Assembly (NCBI RefSeq): GCF_001610875.1
Contig: NZ_CP011272.1
Location: 6,119,988-6,183,987, forward strand
Origin: Pirellula sp. SH-Sr6A
Lineage (GTDB): Bacteria > Planctomycetota > Planctomycetia > Pirellulales > Pirellulaceae
DNA: 64,000 bases
Reading direction: 5' to 3'
Numbering within the stretch: position 1 is the stretch's first letter; each line of letters begins with the position of its first letter. Both the position numbers and the translations under genes were made by a program. The notes under the pieces are model-generated. The model was not told where the DNA came from and did not search any database. It saw only the letters and a list, made by a program, of their open reading frames with translations. This document shows positions 18,495 through 27,336 of the stretch, in pieces.

Positions 18495-18896
18495 CTATGA
18501 TTCAAATTCGCGTCCGACCGTCGACTTGCGTGCATCGCTTGGTTGTCCGACGGTGTTGGAGTCTGTTGAGTTAGTCTCCGTATGATCTACGATCGATGTG
18601 CCGTCGGGAAGTCCGCCCCAGGTTTTCCCTGACCATTCCCAAAGTTTCTCGACCTCGATTCGTTCGGCAGGCCCGAAATCCTCTTCCTGCACGAGGCCCA
18701 TCGAGAGATACAGCACATTGATCGTACGTAGTCGCGCGCTAACAAACCCTGCCTCGATCTCATCAGCGGACAATACGAAAACCTCGCGTTTGACATCTCG
18801 CGCAATGAAGCGGGAAATCGTTTCGCCGGGCCGATGGACTTTGCGAAGGCGATTCAGTTTCACGCGCCGAAAATAGTCTTTGAGGTACGACAGCAT
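18495..18896 (-). CDS. Hypothetical protein, about 133 residues
   Basis: Read from the ATG at 18896 (MLSYLKDYFRRVKLNRLRKV) the product is mixed alpha/beta with SRFIARDVKREVFVLSADEI and INVLYLSMGLVQEEDFGPAE, and a Ser/Thr-rich polar tail. An upstream extension to 19103 in the same frame runs over another decayed gene and is not supported. It follows the frame-broken gene at 18897-19360 on the same strand, probably as part of one small operon. Family unknown. Confidence 0.5.
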   Translation of the reverse strand: MLSYLKDYFRRVKLNRLRKVHRPGETISRFIARDVKREVFVLSADEIEAGFVSARLRTINVLYLSMGLVQEEDFGPAERIEVEKLWEWSGKTWGGLPDGTSIVDHTETNSTDSNTVGQPSDARKSTVGREFES

Positions 18897-19360
18897 CAGC
18901 TTTATCGGAGAACAACCCCTTCGATCACGTAATTGTAACCGTGCCTTCGGAGTAGTGGATATTGAACTTGTTGTCAGGAGTCGGCAGTTCAACCACACCA
19001 GTTGCTTAGTTGATTTCGGAAACCGGTATTTGCAGGTCAGCAATCGGACCGATGCCAGCAGCCGATCCAGCCGCTGCATAAACAAGCTCGATGTCTCGCG
19101 CAAGACGTTCCCAAGTACCTATTCGGTAAACGCCGCGACCTGACTGGGAGATCGTCAACATGTATTCTCCGGTACGGTCGAATCCAATCGCGACGAGGCC
19201 GCCAATGTTCAAATAGTGAGGCACAGGTTTGTCGGACAATACTCGGCATCTCCCAGGGCGAGAGGTAGAAAAATGCACCGTCCAAAAACGGGCGACCGTG
19301 CCCTTGGTGTGCATGCCATTGCTCTTTGAATGTTTCAGGTGTCGGATTGCATTCGGTCAA
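18897..19360 (-). pseudogene. Small hypothetical gene with frameshift and internal stop
   Basis: Three coding-like pieces on the minus strand line up into one protein of about 150 residues. TTG 19360 begins MTECNPTPETFKEQWHAHQG to about FFYLS. After a frame change it continues RVLSDKPVPHYLNIGGLVAIGFD and TGEYMLTISQSGRGVYRIG to IPVSEIN. A TAA at about 19006 follows, then ATGVVELPTPDNKFNIHYSEG to the final stop. The continuity of sense across the breaks suggests a recent loss. The TTG overlaps the stop of the preceding small gene (TTGA), a sign of former coupling. Function unknown. Confidence 0.5.
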
Positions 19361-19584
19361 TCGTCTGTATCAGTCTCTGACAAATGGGAAAGAATAACAA
19401 GTATAGCTTGGGTAATGGAACGAGTGACGTAAGCAAATCCGAATCCAAGCGACAGACCAATCAACAGTCCAAATCCGATGCCGTATGTCGATCTAGTCAC
19501 AACAGCAATTGGCAGCGACATCAGATACACATCGTAATGGTGGCAATGATCGGAATGGATAATTGTGCTTTTTTCAAGTAGCAC
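19357..19584 (-). CDS. Small single-helix membrane protein, hypothetical
   Basis: 75 residues with a Gly-rich hydrophobic segment (YGIGFGLLIGLSLGFGFAYV) and a His-containing N-terminus. Its TGA overlaps the TTG start of the next frame-broken gene, which supports it as a real first cistron. No family recognised; chance coding cannot be excluded. Confidence 0.35.
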   Translation of the reverse strand: MLLEKSTIIHSDHCHHYDVYLMSLPIAVVTRSTYGIGFGLLIGLSLGFGFAYVTRSITQAILVILSHLSETDTDD

Positions 19585-19643
19585 TTTGGCTTCAAGTAGG
19601 TCTTTCTTGCTCAGTTTACCACTCCCTCAAAGAACGCCAACGT

Positions 19644-19871
19644 TCAGCCAGCGGCGGGAGAGGAAGTGTCCATTGGTGAAACGCTTGATCCTCCGCTTGG
19701 CTGCAACGGTTTGTTCGTAGTTTTGGGGCGCCACAGAGGACGATCGGACTCCAATTGTCGGCGAGCCGCATCCTGAGCGATGGCAAACACGTCACCTCCA
19801 AACCGATCCGAAATCTCAAAACGGATTTCGTGAATTTCATCAATCGTTTTGTCAGCTTTCGTCGGTTTCAT
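19644..19871 (-). CDS. Probable small partner protein of the PIN toxin
   Basis: 75 residues starting MKPTKADKTIDEIHEIRFEI, followed by FGGDVFAIAQDAARRQLESD. This pattern resembles small proteins encoded next to VapC-like PIN genes. The ATG lies inside the last codons of the PIN gene (overlap about 20 bases), so the two are translationally linked. From about residue 50 the sequence (NKPLQPSGGSSVSPMDTSSP) is unlike a folded domain and looks like read-through into non-coding or repeat DNA, so the original C-terminus may be lost. Antitoxin function is inference. Confidence 0.5.
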   Translation of the reverse strand: MKPTKADKTIDEIHEIRFEISDRFGGDVFAIAQDAARRQLESDRPLWRPKTTNKPLQPSGGSSVSPMDTSSPAAG

Positions 19872-20337
19872 CGCCTAGCATCTCCTCGGGAGTGCAAATT
19901 ATCGGAATCGGAATCCCCATATTCGTGAGAATATCATGGATTCGTGGCACGATTCTCGCGTTTGCAATGTGCTTGCAGTTCCATGTCAACAAGTGTTATA
20001 TCCGGTGATGAGCAGCAAGGGAAATGTGAAGTGCGTCCACCTGTGCCTTTGGTGGCAAAACCCCCAAAGCCATGATGCGCTGGGCGATCTGGGGAACCTC
20101 GGGCGTGATAGGTAGCAATGGAATGCCATCGAGCGATTCGAGCCGCTCTTTCGCAAGCAAAACGTCTCCGGCAGATGCTTCGTCAATAACGTATTGCGAC
20201 GCAACCAATTCATAGCTGGTTCGATGCTGATTCCACCACTGATGCGTGAGGATTTGCCGCGCTGCGGCAACCACTTGCGAGCTTGGCCTCTGCCGCAAAT
20301 AGCTGACGATTGAAGTTTCAACATAAACAGTGTTCAT
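19852..20337 (-). pseudogene. PIN-domain (VapC-like) toxin with in-frame TAA
   Basis: From ATG 20337 the frame reads MNTVYVETSIVSYL, YVIDEASAGDVLLAKERLES, PPKAQVDALHISLAAHHRI. A TAA follows at 19996-19998, then without any frame change HLLTWNCKHIANARI, IPIPIICTPEEM and DETDES to TGA at 19852. The whole is 162 codons, a normal length for this PIN subfamily, where a Tyr-like residue precedes LLTWNCKH. Acidic residues for Mg2+ are partly visible (E in VETS, D in VDALH). PIN toxins are RNases. The nonsense codon probably inactivates it. Confidence 0.75.
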
Positions 20338-20449
20338 CACAATATCCTATCACGACGAACGTGTCGATTCATCCAGCCCGAGCAAGTGACTATACGCAAG
20401 TCAAAACGCCTGATCGAGGGCTTGGTTGCAAGCGTTTGTTCGCTGCATT

Positions 20450-20968
20450 CTATGCTGCCGGAAACATGACGGGAACCGAGTCAACAATCTCGCAGTTCGG
20501 CAATCGGCATCTTAACGCGTCCCTTCCGTTCTGGGTAACGGCAGTATCGCCAACAATAAGTGTTTCCAGATTTTGCAGTACTTCCAATCGGGCAATCCCC
20601 GCATCCGATATCAAAGTGCCATGTAGGCTAATATTCTTTAGGCTGCGGAGATCGCGAAGGATTTCACAAAGCGCGTCTCCGATAGGCGATTGAATAATTG
20701 CAATCTCGCGTAGCGTTGGAAGGAAGGACAACCAGCGAAGGTACTCGATCGGGTATACGTAGTCATAGATAATGCAACCGCAAGGCTTGGCGAAAAACGA
20801 ATCGCCGAGGAATCTCCGAGCCCATTGAGGACCAGGCATCGGGAGTCCTGACCCGCAATCTCGTGACCGGTCCCACTCGTGCTCGTAGGAAATGATCGCG
20901 CCAATTCGCTTGAGGGCGGCTTCAGCCTTCATGTCACGTATGCGGGCCATCATGGGAGCGCCTCTCAA
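20450..20968 (-). CDS. Leucine-rich-repeat-like protein
   Basis: 172 residues. The N-terminus (AALKRIGAIISYEHEWDRS) matches the short lead seen in many planctomycete LRR proteins, followed by degenerate repeats: LRWLSFLPTLREIAIIQSPI, LRDLRSLKNISLHGTLISDA and LEVLQNLETLIVGDTAVTQN. It ends RCRLPNCEIV, a frequent LRR ending. There is no signal peptide, so it is probably cytoplasmic. Role unknown. Confidence 0.65.
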   Translation of the reverse strand: MRGAPMMARIRDMKAEAALKRIGAIISYEHEWDRSRDCGSGLPMPGPQWARRFLGDSFFAKPCGCIIYDYVYPIEYLRWLSFLPTLREIAIIQSPIGDALCEILRDLRSLKNISLHGTLISDAGIARLEVLQNLETLIVGDTAVTQNGRDALRCRLPNCEIVDSVPVMFPAA

Positions 20969-21322
20969 CCGAATCTGCAGCGAACGAAAAGGATCAGCGG
21001 GCGGCGGGAGTTGACGTTGAGCTCACGAGAAGGCTCACCGCCGCTCCGTTGCATCCCATGGTTCTGGGAATTCTTCGGTCTGAGATTCGTGCTCGTGCTC
21101 AGCGCAGCGGTGCTCGTTATCGTAATCGATCTCGGCATCATACGTTGCGCCCAACTAGGCCACACCATCGAATTTCCTCGCCATCCGAGTCAGCATCGCC
21201 ACAATCCGGTGCAGCATCGCTTTCATCGTGGCATCATCCTGAACCTTGCTCCCTCTAGTCGTCACCAATACATCCTGAATCGCGGCACACTCGAAGGCCG
21301 TACCTCGTGCAATGTTGGTCCA
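20969..21322. other. Intergenic, no gene seen
   Basis: About 350 bases between the LRR-like gene and the ISKra4-like element. The stretch near 20998-21060 has a Gly/Ser/Arg-rich apparent reading on the minus strand that I suspect is a dispersed non-coding repeat, but only one copy is in the window. Confidence 0.4.
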
Positions 21323-23136
21323 GGGTGCATTTGCGTTTATGGTTTAAAGCTAGCACGCCTGGTTTGATGCTAGCAAACAGTGTTGCGACGGCTTTCGCAT
21401 TATAATGATCACTACCGCTTACCGTGCTGTGATGATTGGGGTTTCTTCCCAACGACATGGAGGCGATCATGCGAAGGTGGAATGTGTTCGACCGCGTAGG
21501 ACCTGAAGTCAATAATCCCAATCAAACAATGGGGATGTTTCTTGCCGAGGCGTATCAAAAAATTGCCCAGCTACAAGTGATTCTCAACAATGACCCCATG
21601 CAAATGGAGTTCGTCGAACAGCAGGTCAAAGAATTGTTCGACCTCGGAGCGGGGCTGTGTCTTACTGGGATGATTGCCAATTCCATGAATTCCAAGGAGC
21701 ACGATAAGCGTTGCGAGGAAACACGATTGGGATACGCAATACCGCTGCGAGCTGGACATGAACGACAAGTCGAAGTCCATCTCGGCGCTGGCCATATCAG
21801 CTACGCAGCTACCCTCTACTGTCAACCGAAATCTCCAGCCGCAAGTCGCGAAGATCATACGCCGGGACTCGATATCGATCTAAGCCAGTATGGCTTTTCA
21901 GAGAACGTTTCTCCTTGGCTTGTATCGAAAGTGTGTCGGACAGTGGCGTTGGCCCCATCGCTTGATCAAGCATACGTCGAATTGCAACGAGACGGTATTC
22001 AGTTAACGCGAACAACGATCGACCGTATCGTCTCTCGCGCAGGATCGGAATCCCTAACCGTCCGGGAACGAATGCTGGAGCAATTTGAGCGCGGCGATAT
22101 GAAGCAAGGTTGCGAATTCACTGGAAGGCGAGTATCGGTGCAAATTGACGGTGGCCGGACGAGAACACGCGGCGTCCTGGAATGGATCGATCCTGTGGAA
22201 AACTTTGGAAAAACCCAATCGCAAGTCACAGGCGAGCTAAGTGCGGGACGCTCCAAGGAAACGCGTAGATCCAGTCGTTTTCAGGCCGATTGGCGAGAAC
22301 CAAAACTGCTAATCATCTACGCGCACGATGACAATGGACGAAGAGACGAAGCGGTTCGAGTTCTGATCGATGGCTCATTCGGTGACGCAGACTATATGGA
22401 ACGACTAATCAGCATGCACCTCCATCGCTTGGGAGCCAATAAAGCAAAGACGATTACGTTCAATAGCGACGGTGCGACTTGGATCTGGGGACGGATCGAT
22501 TCGATACTTGCTAAAGCGAAGGTGGAATCCGCAGTGGTTGTCAATCAAGTGCTTGACGTGTGCCACGCCGTAGAGAACCTAGGCAAAGCCCTCCAGCCCT
22601 TGGATCGTTCTTTGAATGCTGCTGGGGAAAGTGAACCATCGAATTCCAATGAACTGCGAAGTCGATTGCGAGATGGTCAATGGTCGCAGGTTGTCGAAGT
22701 GCTCACTGCTCGGCTAAGTCAGGCCGAGGATCTATCCTCTGCCGATCGATCAGAAATCAAACGAGTCATCGAATACATTCGTAGCCACGGGGAGGCAGGA
22801 CGCCTGGACTATCCGAAGTTCAAGCTGATGGGACTCCCACTTGGAAGTGGATCGATTGAGAGTGCGATACGTCGAGTGATCAATCTTCGGATGAAGAACA
22901 GCGGAACGTTTTGGCGAATTCAAAAGGCAGAGAAGATACTTACGATCCGATCATCGATACTGAGTGGCAGATGGGATGATGACCGAGCGGTGGTCAAGTA
23001 CGAAATGAAGCGGAACCGAAAGCAAGCACTCCCAAAACTTGACGAGTCGCCAAGACCGAAATCCGATGCGCGTCAAAGAACTCAGAAATCTCAATGATTA
23101 CCACACCGCAAAAGTGCCATAAAAGCAAATGCACCC
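21323..23136 (+). mobile_element. Complete ISKra4-like insertion sequence, about 1.8 kb
   Basis: Inverted repeats of 20 bp with one mismatch bound the element: GGGTGCATTTGCGTTTATGG at 21323-21342 and its complement, with T for G once, at 23117-23136. One transposase gene fills it. Flanking 9-mers GTTGGTCCA (left) and GTTGGCTAC (right) share only the first five bases, so a target duplication is either degraded or absent. Confidence 0.8.
21469..23097 (+). CDS. ISKra4-family transposase
   Basis: About 542 residues. The pattern matches ISKra4-type transposases: a central VSVQIDGGRTRTRGVLEW followed by LLIIYAHDDNGRRDEAVRVL, then ITFNSDGATWIWGRID, VLDVCHAVENLGKAL and the C-terminal GLPLGSGSIESAIRRVINLR with RMKNSGTFWR. 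The probable catalytic acids are the Asp in QIDGG, the Asp in NSDGA and the Glu in SIESA. ATG 21469 follows GGAGG at 6 bases and is preferred to upstream TTG/ATG codons. It appears intact. Confidence 0.85.
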   Translation: MRRWNVFDRVGPEVNNPNQTMGMFLAEAYQKIAQLQVILNNDPMQMEFVEQQVKELFDLGAGLCLTGMIANSMNSKEHDKRCEETRLGYAIPLRAGHERQVEVHLGAGHISYAATLYCQPKSPAASREDHTPGLDIDLSQYGFSENVSPWLVSKVCRTVALAPSLDQAYVELQRDGIQLTRTTIDRIVSRAGSESLTVRERMLEQFERGDMKQGCEFTGRRVSVQIDGGRTRTRGVLEWIDPVENFGKTQSQVTGELSAGRSKETRRSSRFQADWREPKLLIIYAHDDNGRRDEAVRVLIDGSFGDADYMERLISMHLHRLGANKAKTITFNSDGATWIWGRIDSILAKAKVESAVVVNQVLDVCHAVENLGKALQPLDRSLNAAGESEPSNSNELRSRLRDGQWSQVVEVLTARLSQAEDLSSADRSEIKRVIEYIRSHGEAGRLDYPKFKLMGLPLGSGSIESAIRRVINLRMKNSGTFWRIQKAEKILTIRSSILSGRWDDDRAVVKYEMKRNRKQALPKLDESPRPKSDARQRTQKSQ

Positions 23137-23226
23137 GTTGGCTACTTGATTGCGAATGGTGGTGAACCAAGACTCGTGACCGTGATCCTATGTCGAGTGC
23201 CAGACTTAAACTAAGGAGCTTTAGAG

Positions 23227-23682
23227 ATGTCGATGTTCAAGAAGAAACAATTTCAGGGCCTCTTCATTTCGAGTGGCTGCGTGATACTTTGCGTCGCTGC
23301 TTGTTTACCCTTGATTGCACAGAGTTCGGTTTCCAGCGATTCTGAGTTGACGTCCTTGTTGGCGGCACGTCGCGATGCCTTGACAGCGCGTGTTGAAATT
23401 ATCGATAAGCTCGTTGCGAGGTCGACAAAGACCACGGAGGAATTGTTTGCAGCGCGCGAGGAATTGTTGGATGCGGAAATAGAGATAGCAACCACCGTTT
23501 CCGAGCGAATCGAAGTGTTGGAGCGAAAGCTTGAAAATGCTAAACAATTTGAATTGGTGATGCAACAGTGGAAGATTGCTGCGAGAGGGACAGATGCCGA
23601 AATTCTGAAAGCAAAGGCTGATCGAATTGGAGTGGAAATAGATTTGGTGCGAGAAAAGCAAAAACGAGGAGGTTCCAAGTAG
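23227..23682 (+). CDS. Secreted coiled-coil protein, hypothetical
   Basis: 151 residues. An export signal (FQGLFISSGCVILCVAACL, ending near LIAQS) is followed by an almost wholly helical, charged sequence with heptad character: LTSLLAARRDALTARVEIID, EELFAAREELLDAEIEIATT and IEVLERKLENAKQFELV. This resembles the helical hairpin of TolC-type or periplasmic adaptor proteins but is far too short to be one. AAGGAG is placed just upstream of the ATG. It stands alone after the ISKra4 element. Confidence 0.65.
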   Translation: MSMFKKKQFQGLFISSGCVILCVAACLPLIAQSSVSSDSELTSLLAARRDALTARVEIIDKLVARSTKTTEELFAAREELLDAEIEIATTVSERIEVLERKLENAKQFELVMQQWKIAARGTDAEILKAKADRIGVEIDLVREKQKRGGSK

Positions 23683-23883
23683 TCGATTGATTCGGATTGT
23701 CCGTAGTGGATGTCGCGATTGCAGTGAGTGTGGCGCAGAATCGCAACGCGAAGGACTGACGCTTCGCGTTCGAATACTTACGCGTCTAGGAATAAAGCCG
23801 GCGTCGGGTTTTTCCAATGACATATGGGAAAGAGTTGGGAAGTCAACTCGCAAGGTTTCCGATTGGTGGCCCACTCGCTGTGG

Positions 23884-25401
23884 CTATCGAGCATCGTTTG
23901 AATCGATATTGGGAGTCACGGAGACGAGAAGGCCTTGATTCGATACGGTAGGCTCGACTGCCACCGAAGGGGGAACCCACGCTCCGCTCAGGACTGGCTC
24001 GTCCGGAACGTAGATTCTTAAATAGAGTACGAATCGTCCTGGAGGAGGCGTTATCCAATTGGACCGTATGGAGGGCCTCTTTTGCTGCGAGATCGAGATG
24101 GTGAGGGAGCCATCTTCGTTGTACGAGAGATTGTCTGGTGATCCTAGCAAGGCGTAGGGCGCATGGTCCTTAGGCTCTAGTCTGTGATCGGAGTTGTACG
24201 CGGTCAGCGACCAAAAGCCTTGATGGGGCGGTAGGGCTCCCTTTGGGAAGGTGATCGAATAGTCTCGGCTACCTTGTAAGGATTCGCCCTGGCCATCTGC
24301 TTCCAAATAGAAATACTTCGCCTCGTTGGCTCGATTCACGAAGATATTCGATTTTGCAACTGCGGCTCGCGTCACAAAGTCGGTTCCAAATGCGGCGCCG
24401 TTCGATACGCTGGTCCAGCCTGTTGGGAGTGGATTGCTGATTCGTGAGAAATCAAACAAGGGTTCGATGAGCGTGGATTCCAGCTCGCGAGCCCGCTCTT
24501 GAAGCTCTGCCATTAGTGCATCGTTGTGCTGTGCTGCGTGGAGCAGTGACCGCATCTCTTCGTAGAAAGTTTCTTCACCCTCGAGTGGAGGCACGGCATC
24601 GAGGACGTTGGACAGATCGGCAAAGAATGTGGCAGGATGGACAGATTTGCAGCGACTGCGGGTTGACTCTCCAATAGCTGGGTACCATTTTCGTTTCGTC
24701 CAGTCGTGCCTTTTCCATTGACCGCTCCATTTAGAAAGTGGAGTAACAGAGATCTCGCTTAGGGCACTTTGGACTCTGATCACATCGTTCTGCGATCGCG
24801 TTAACACTCGCGGAATGAGGTAAGCGAGCGAGGTTGAGGATCGAAATACTTGGACAATCGAAGAGGGAGCGACTCCCCGCCAGTTCGGACCTACGATCAT
24901 GTAGAAACCAGGTTTGCTTCCGTACATGCATCCCAATTCGCCAAAGGAATCCGTTCGATGGTCTCCCAGTTGGACCATCCAGAAACGGTCCGATAGATCA
25001 GGTACCTGCAGGACGACAGCATCCTCAGAAAGATCGAGGATGGAGAAGCCGTAGATGACATCGGGATTAGGGCATGGAACCGATTTGAAATCGGGCGAAA
25101 CAGGTTCGGTCAGCATGCTCAATCGATTGACCGGAGCGACGGGAGCACCGCCACTTATACCTGGTCGCTTGATCAAAGCGGCTGCGCGTTGCACATTGGT
25201 CAGGTAGACCAGAGGCCAGCCCCACAAATACGCTTTGCGAGTCAAATCATGAATGCTTGATGGGATTTTATCTGGCGAATTGGAATGAGAGCTGGATGCC
25301 AAATAGGGATGCTCACGACGATTCTCGTAGGAGAGTGATGATGGAGCTAAGCTATGGTTCAACAATGTGGTGACGAGGAGGATTGCGACAATGTTCTTCA
25401 T
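23884..25401 (-). CDS. Secreted DUF1254/DUF1214 protein
   Basis: About 505 residues. The ATG at 25401 gives a signal peptide (MKNIVAILLVTTLLNHSLA); the frame open to 25551 adds untranslated-looking residues. The DUF1254 part shows KAYLWGWPLVYLTNVQRAA and PNPDVIYGFSILDLSEDAVV with FWMVQLGDHRTDSFGELG. The DUF1214 part shows RDYSITFPKGALPPHQGFWS, LTAYNSDHRLEPKD and ISQQKRPSIRSNWITPPPG. The two-domain protein family is widespread and exported, without a proven activity. It stands alone, convergent with the coiled-coil gene. Confidence 0.88.
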   Translation of the reverse strand: MKNIVAILLVTTLLNHSLAPSSLSYENRREHPYLASSSHSNSPDKIPSSIHDLTRKAYLWGWPLVYLTNVQRAAALIKRPGISGGAPVAPVNRLSMLTEPVSPDFKSVPCPNPDVIYGFSILDLSEDAVVLQVPDLSDRFWMVQLGDHRTDSFGELGCMYGSKPGFYMIVGPNWRGVAPSSIVQVFRSSTSLAYLIPRVLTRSQNDVIRVQSALSEISVTPLSKWSGQWKRHDWTKRKWYPAIGESTRSRCKSVHPATFFADLSNVLDAVPPLEGEETFYEEMRSLLHAAQHNDALMAELQERARELESTLIEPLFDFSRISNPLPTGWTSVSNGAAFGTDFVTRAAVAKSNIFVNRANEAKYFYLEADGQGESLQGSRDYSITFPKGALPPHQGFWSLTAYNSDHRLEPKDHAPYALLGSPDNLSYNEDGSLTISISQQKRPSIRSNWITPPPGRFVLYLRIYVPDEPVLSGAWVPPSVAVEPTVSNQGLLVSVTPNIDSNDAR

Positions 25402-26015
25402 GGAGTCTGTTCGTAATTCTGATTTCTGTTTTGGAGTTATCCGCGATAGTAATCGGACAGGGACAACACCCACGTTGCGCGTTGTGACCAATCGGCAGTG
25501 ACGTGCGACAATCCTTTCCTTGGAGCGTTCCCTTCCAAAAACGGTGACCATTTCGCAGACGGGACCTTGCTCGTTGGCTATGTCTGGTCGCGGGAAACTT
25601 CCCCGTCGTTAGGTTCCACCAATGTGAACGCGAAAGTTGTGCCAGTGCCTTGGTTTTTATCGCGACTTCTCCTAACTTGGATTTTTCACACGCGAAATTG
25701 GAGAAAGCCTGGGTTTTCTGCAGAGCCGATCCGGCCGTCCTAAAGAAGAGAAACAGCCCGTGTCCCGCGATGGGGCTAGTCCGCAAAATGCACTAGTTCT
25801 CGCCGTGGTAGGATCGGGGCTTCGCATGGGTAAGGTGATTGAACCTTGGCGTGACATAGAAGTTGGAACTCTCGAGTCCCTTGCAGTGCCGCCGCAAGAA
25901 TGGGAGCACCTGAACATCGCAAATTCAGTGCACTGATATTTGCCAAGTGCGGTTTCTCACAGCTATCGGGCTAGATTGACGATGGCAATGATGGATGGTC
26001 GTCGGATGATTAAAT
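25402..26015. other. Intergenic, no gene seen
   Basis: About 610 bases upstream of the DUF1254 gene. No open frame has recognisable content; the promoter of the DUF1254/DUF1214 gene should lie in its left part. Confidence 0.45.
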
Positions 26016-26245
26016 CTATCTTCCACTATCCACGCGTTTGGGAAGGATGAACTCACAGCCGGGGCGAGCTTGCTTCGCTTTGGCAATTCCCGCCGCTGAA
26101 ACAGGTGCGTCCGCGCGCACCTCTTCAAGTTTTTGAGTTGGGACAGATGGATCAGTCGTTCGTCGTTGACTTGTGTTCCGACCAGATCAAGAAACTCCAG
26201 ATCCGCGAGTGGTGCCAGTCGTGGAATCCCATGGTTTGTCGATCA
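26016..26245 (-). pseudogene. Leucine-rich-repeat gene 3' remnant
   Basis: On the minus strand a short LRR tail is readable: GIPRLAPLADLEFLDLVGTQ, VNDERLIHLSQLKNLKR, then after a one-base frame change VRADAPVSAAGIAKAKQARP and GCEFILPKRVDSGR, ending at a TAG at 26016. The pattern LxxLxxLxxLdLxxTxVxDe and the closing G-C-E-F are typical of LRR ends. No 5' part is seen, so this is a decayed fragment. Confidence 0.6.
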
Positions 26246-26577
26246 GGAGGTACGCGGGGCGTGCTCTTCAATACTTCTCCAAAGATCATAATCGCCAGAC
26301 AGAGATTTTACCGCTTTCATCCATTGGGTTGTTCAGAACGGTATGATCGAATGGCTGTTGTTCACCGAGTTGATAGCGTAAATGCGATACGCTGCGGGTG
26401 GATAGAATATGCGTGGAATGAATCGAATGAGAACGATGTTCCTCGTGGCTTGGTAATGGATCCTGGGAGGCTAGAATTGCAGACCGGCGTTGGTTGCCTC
26501 GAAATCCTGTGACGGTGTTGATGCGGAATACGTTTTGAGATTCTTCGTTCCGATGATCCGATGAGCAGTGGACCACT
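26246..26577. other. Intergenic, no gene seen
   Basis: About 330 bases upstream of the two-gene cassette starting at 26578. It probably contains that cassette's promoter. No recognisable coding content. Confidence 0.4.
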
Positions 26578-27336
26578 ATGCGAAATTTTGATTTTAGTTC
26601 TTGGAATGGCGCATTCACGACCTTGTTGGGGTTGGTTCTTGTATCGGTCGTTGCGGTAGGAATTCGACTGTTGCTGATGCAGACCATCCAGCGGCGGCGT
26701 GAGCGGGAGAATAGGCAGATCAACGAGCGTCTCCGAACGCTCATTGCAGCATACAAGATCTTGGGCGGGTCCTTTACCGGTGAGCTAAGTGTCGATCCTA
26801 CCCATCTTCGATCGATTCGACAGAACGGTGGCTATGAAGCTCCGATGCTCGAACCGCGTAGCGATGGAATCGAGGTGGATCAGTCGATGGTGGCCGTGAC
26901 CACCGAACGACGAAGGCGTATCCGCGATGCCGTGGAGGCGGCGCTCTCGGACGTTATCTTATTGGGTACAGAGGAGCAAGTGAACCTCGCTGCCCATGCG
27001 GCTCGTGAAATGGTTGCGGGGAACAAGGTCCATTTGTCGGAACTCATCGTGTCGCTGCGAAGCTTCATACGCGACGCATTGGATCTGGAGCCTATCTCTC
27101 CGGACCTGCGAATTCCACATCAAGGACCTCTTAGGCCGACGGTTTCTGCCGGCAAAGGAACAGGCGCTGGGCGAGGAGAAGGAGCGGAAAAAGAAAGTGC
27201 TGGTCGTTCCAATGCGGGGATGGCCATTGGCGGGATGGCTATCGGAATGGAGGGCCTTCGCAGCAAAGGGATGGGGCATCCTCTGGTAGCGAGCGAGAGC
27301 TCCCCAGACGAGCATGTCTCGGAGGGACCACCGTGA
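26578..27336 (+). CDS. Conserved hypothetical membrane-anchored protein
   Basis: 252 residues. One N-terminal membrane helix (TTLLGLVLVSVVAVGIRLLL) is followed by a basic helix (QRRRERENRQINERLRTLIA) and a conserved core: AYKILGGSFTGELSVDPTHL, RRRIRDAVEAALSDVILLGT, EEQVNLAAHAAREMVAGNKV and SLRSFIRDALDLEPI. I recognise this core as a widely scattered family of unknown function. The last 70 residues are Gly/Met-rich and low in complexity (GMAIGGMAIGMEG). Its TGA overlaps the next start (TGATG), so the two genes form a coupled pair. Confidence 0.65.
   Translation: MRNFDFSSWNGAFTTLLGLVLVSVVAVGIRLLLMQTIQRRRERENRQINERLRTLIAAYKILGGSFTGELSVDPTHLRSIRQNGGYEAPMLEPRSDGIEVDQSMVAVTTERRRRIRDAVEAALSDVILLGTEEQVNLAAHAAREMVAGNKVHLSELIVSLRSFIRDALDLEPISPDLRIPHQGPLRPTVSAGKGTGAGRGEGAEKESAGRSNAGMAIGGMAIGMEGLRSKGMGHPLVASESSPDEHVSEGPP

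Noticed and set aside
20965-21168. A 67-codon minus-strand frame with MQRSGGEPSREL
   Set aside because: It resembles apparent peptides read from non-coding repeats and has no supporting start or structure; only one copy is in this window, so the repeat itself cannot be proven.
26105-26512. A 135-codon plus-strand frame before the two-gene cassette
   Set aside because: Its first half is antisense to the readable LRR remnant and the rest has no pattern.
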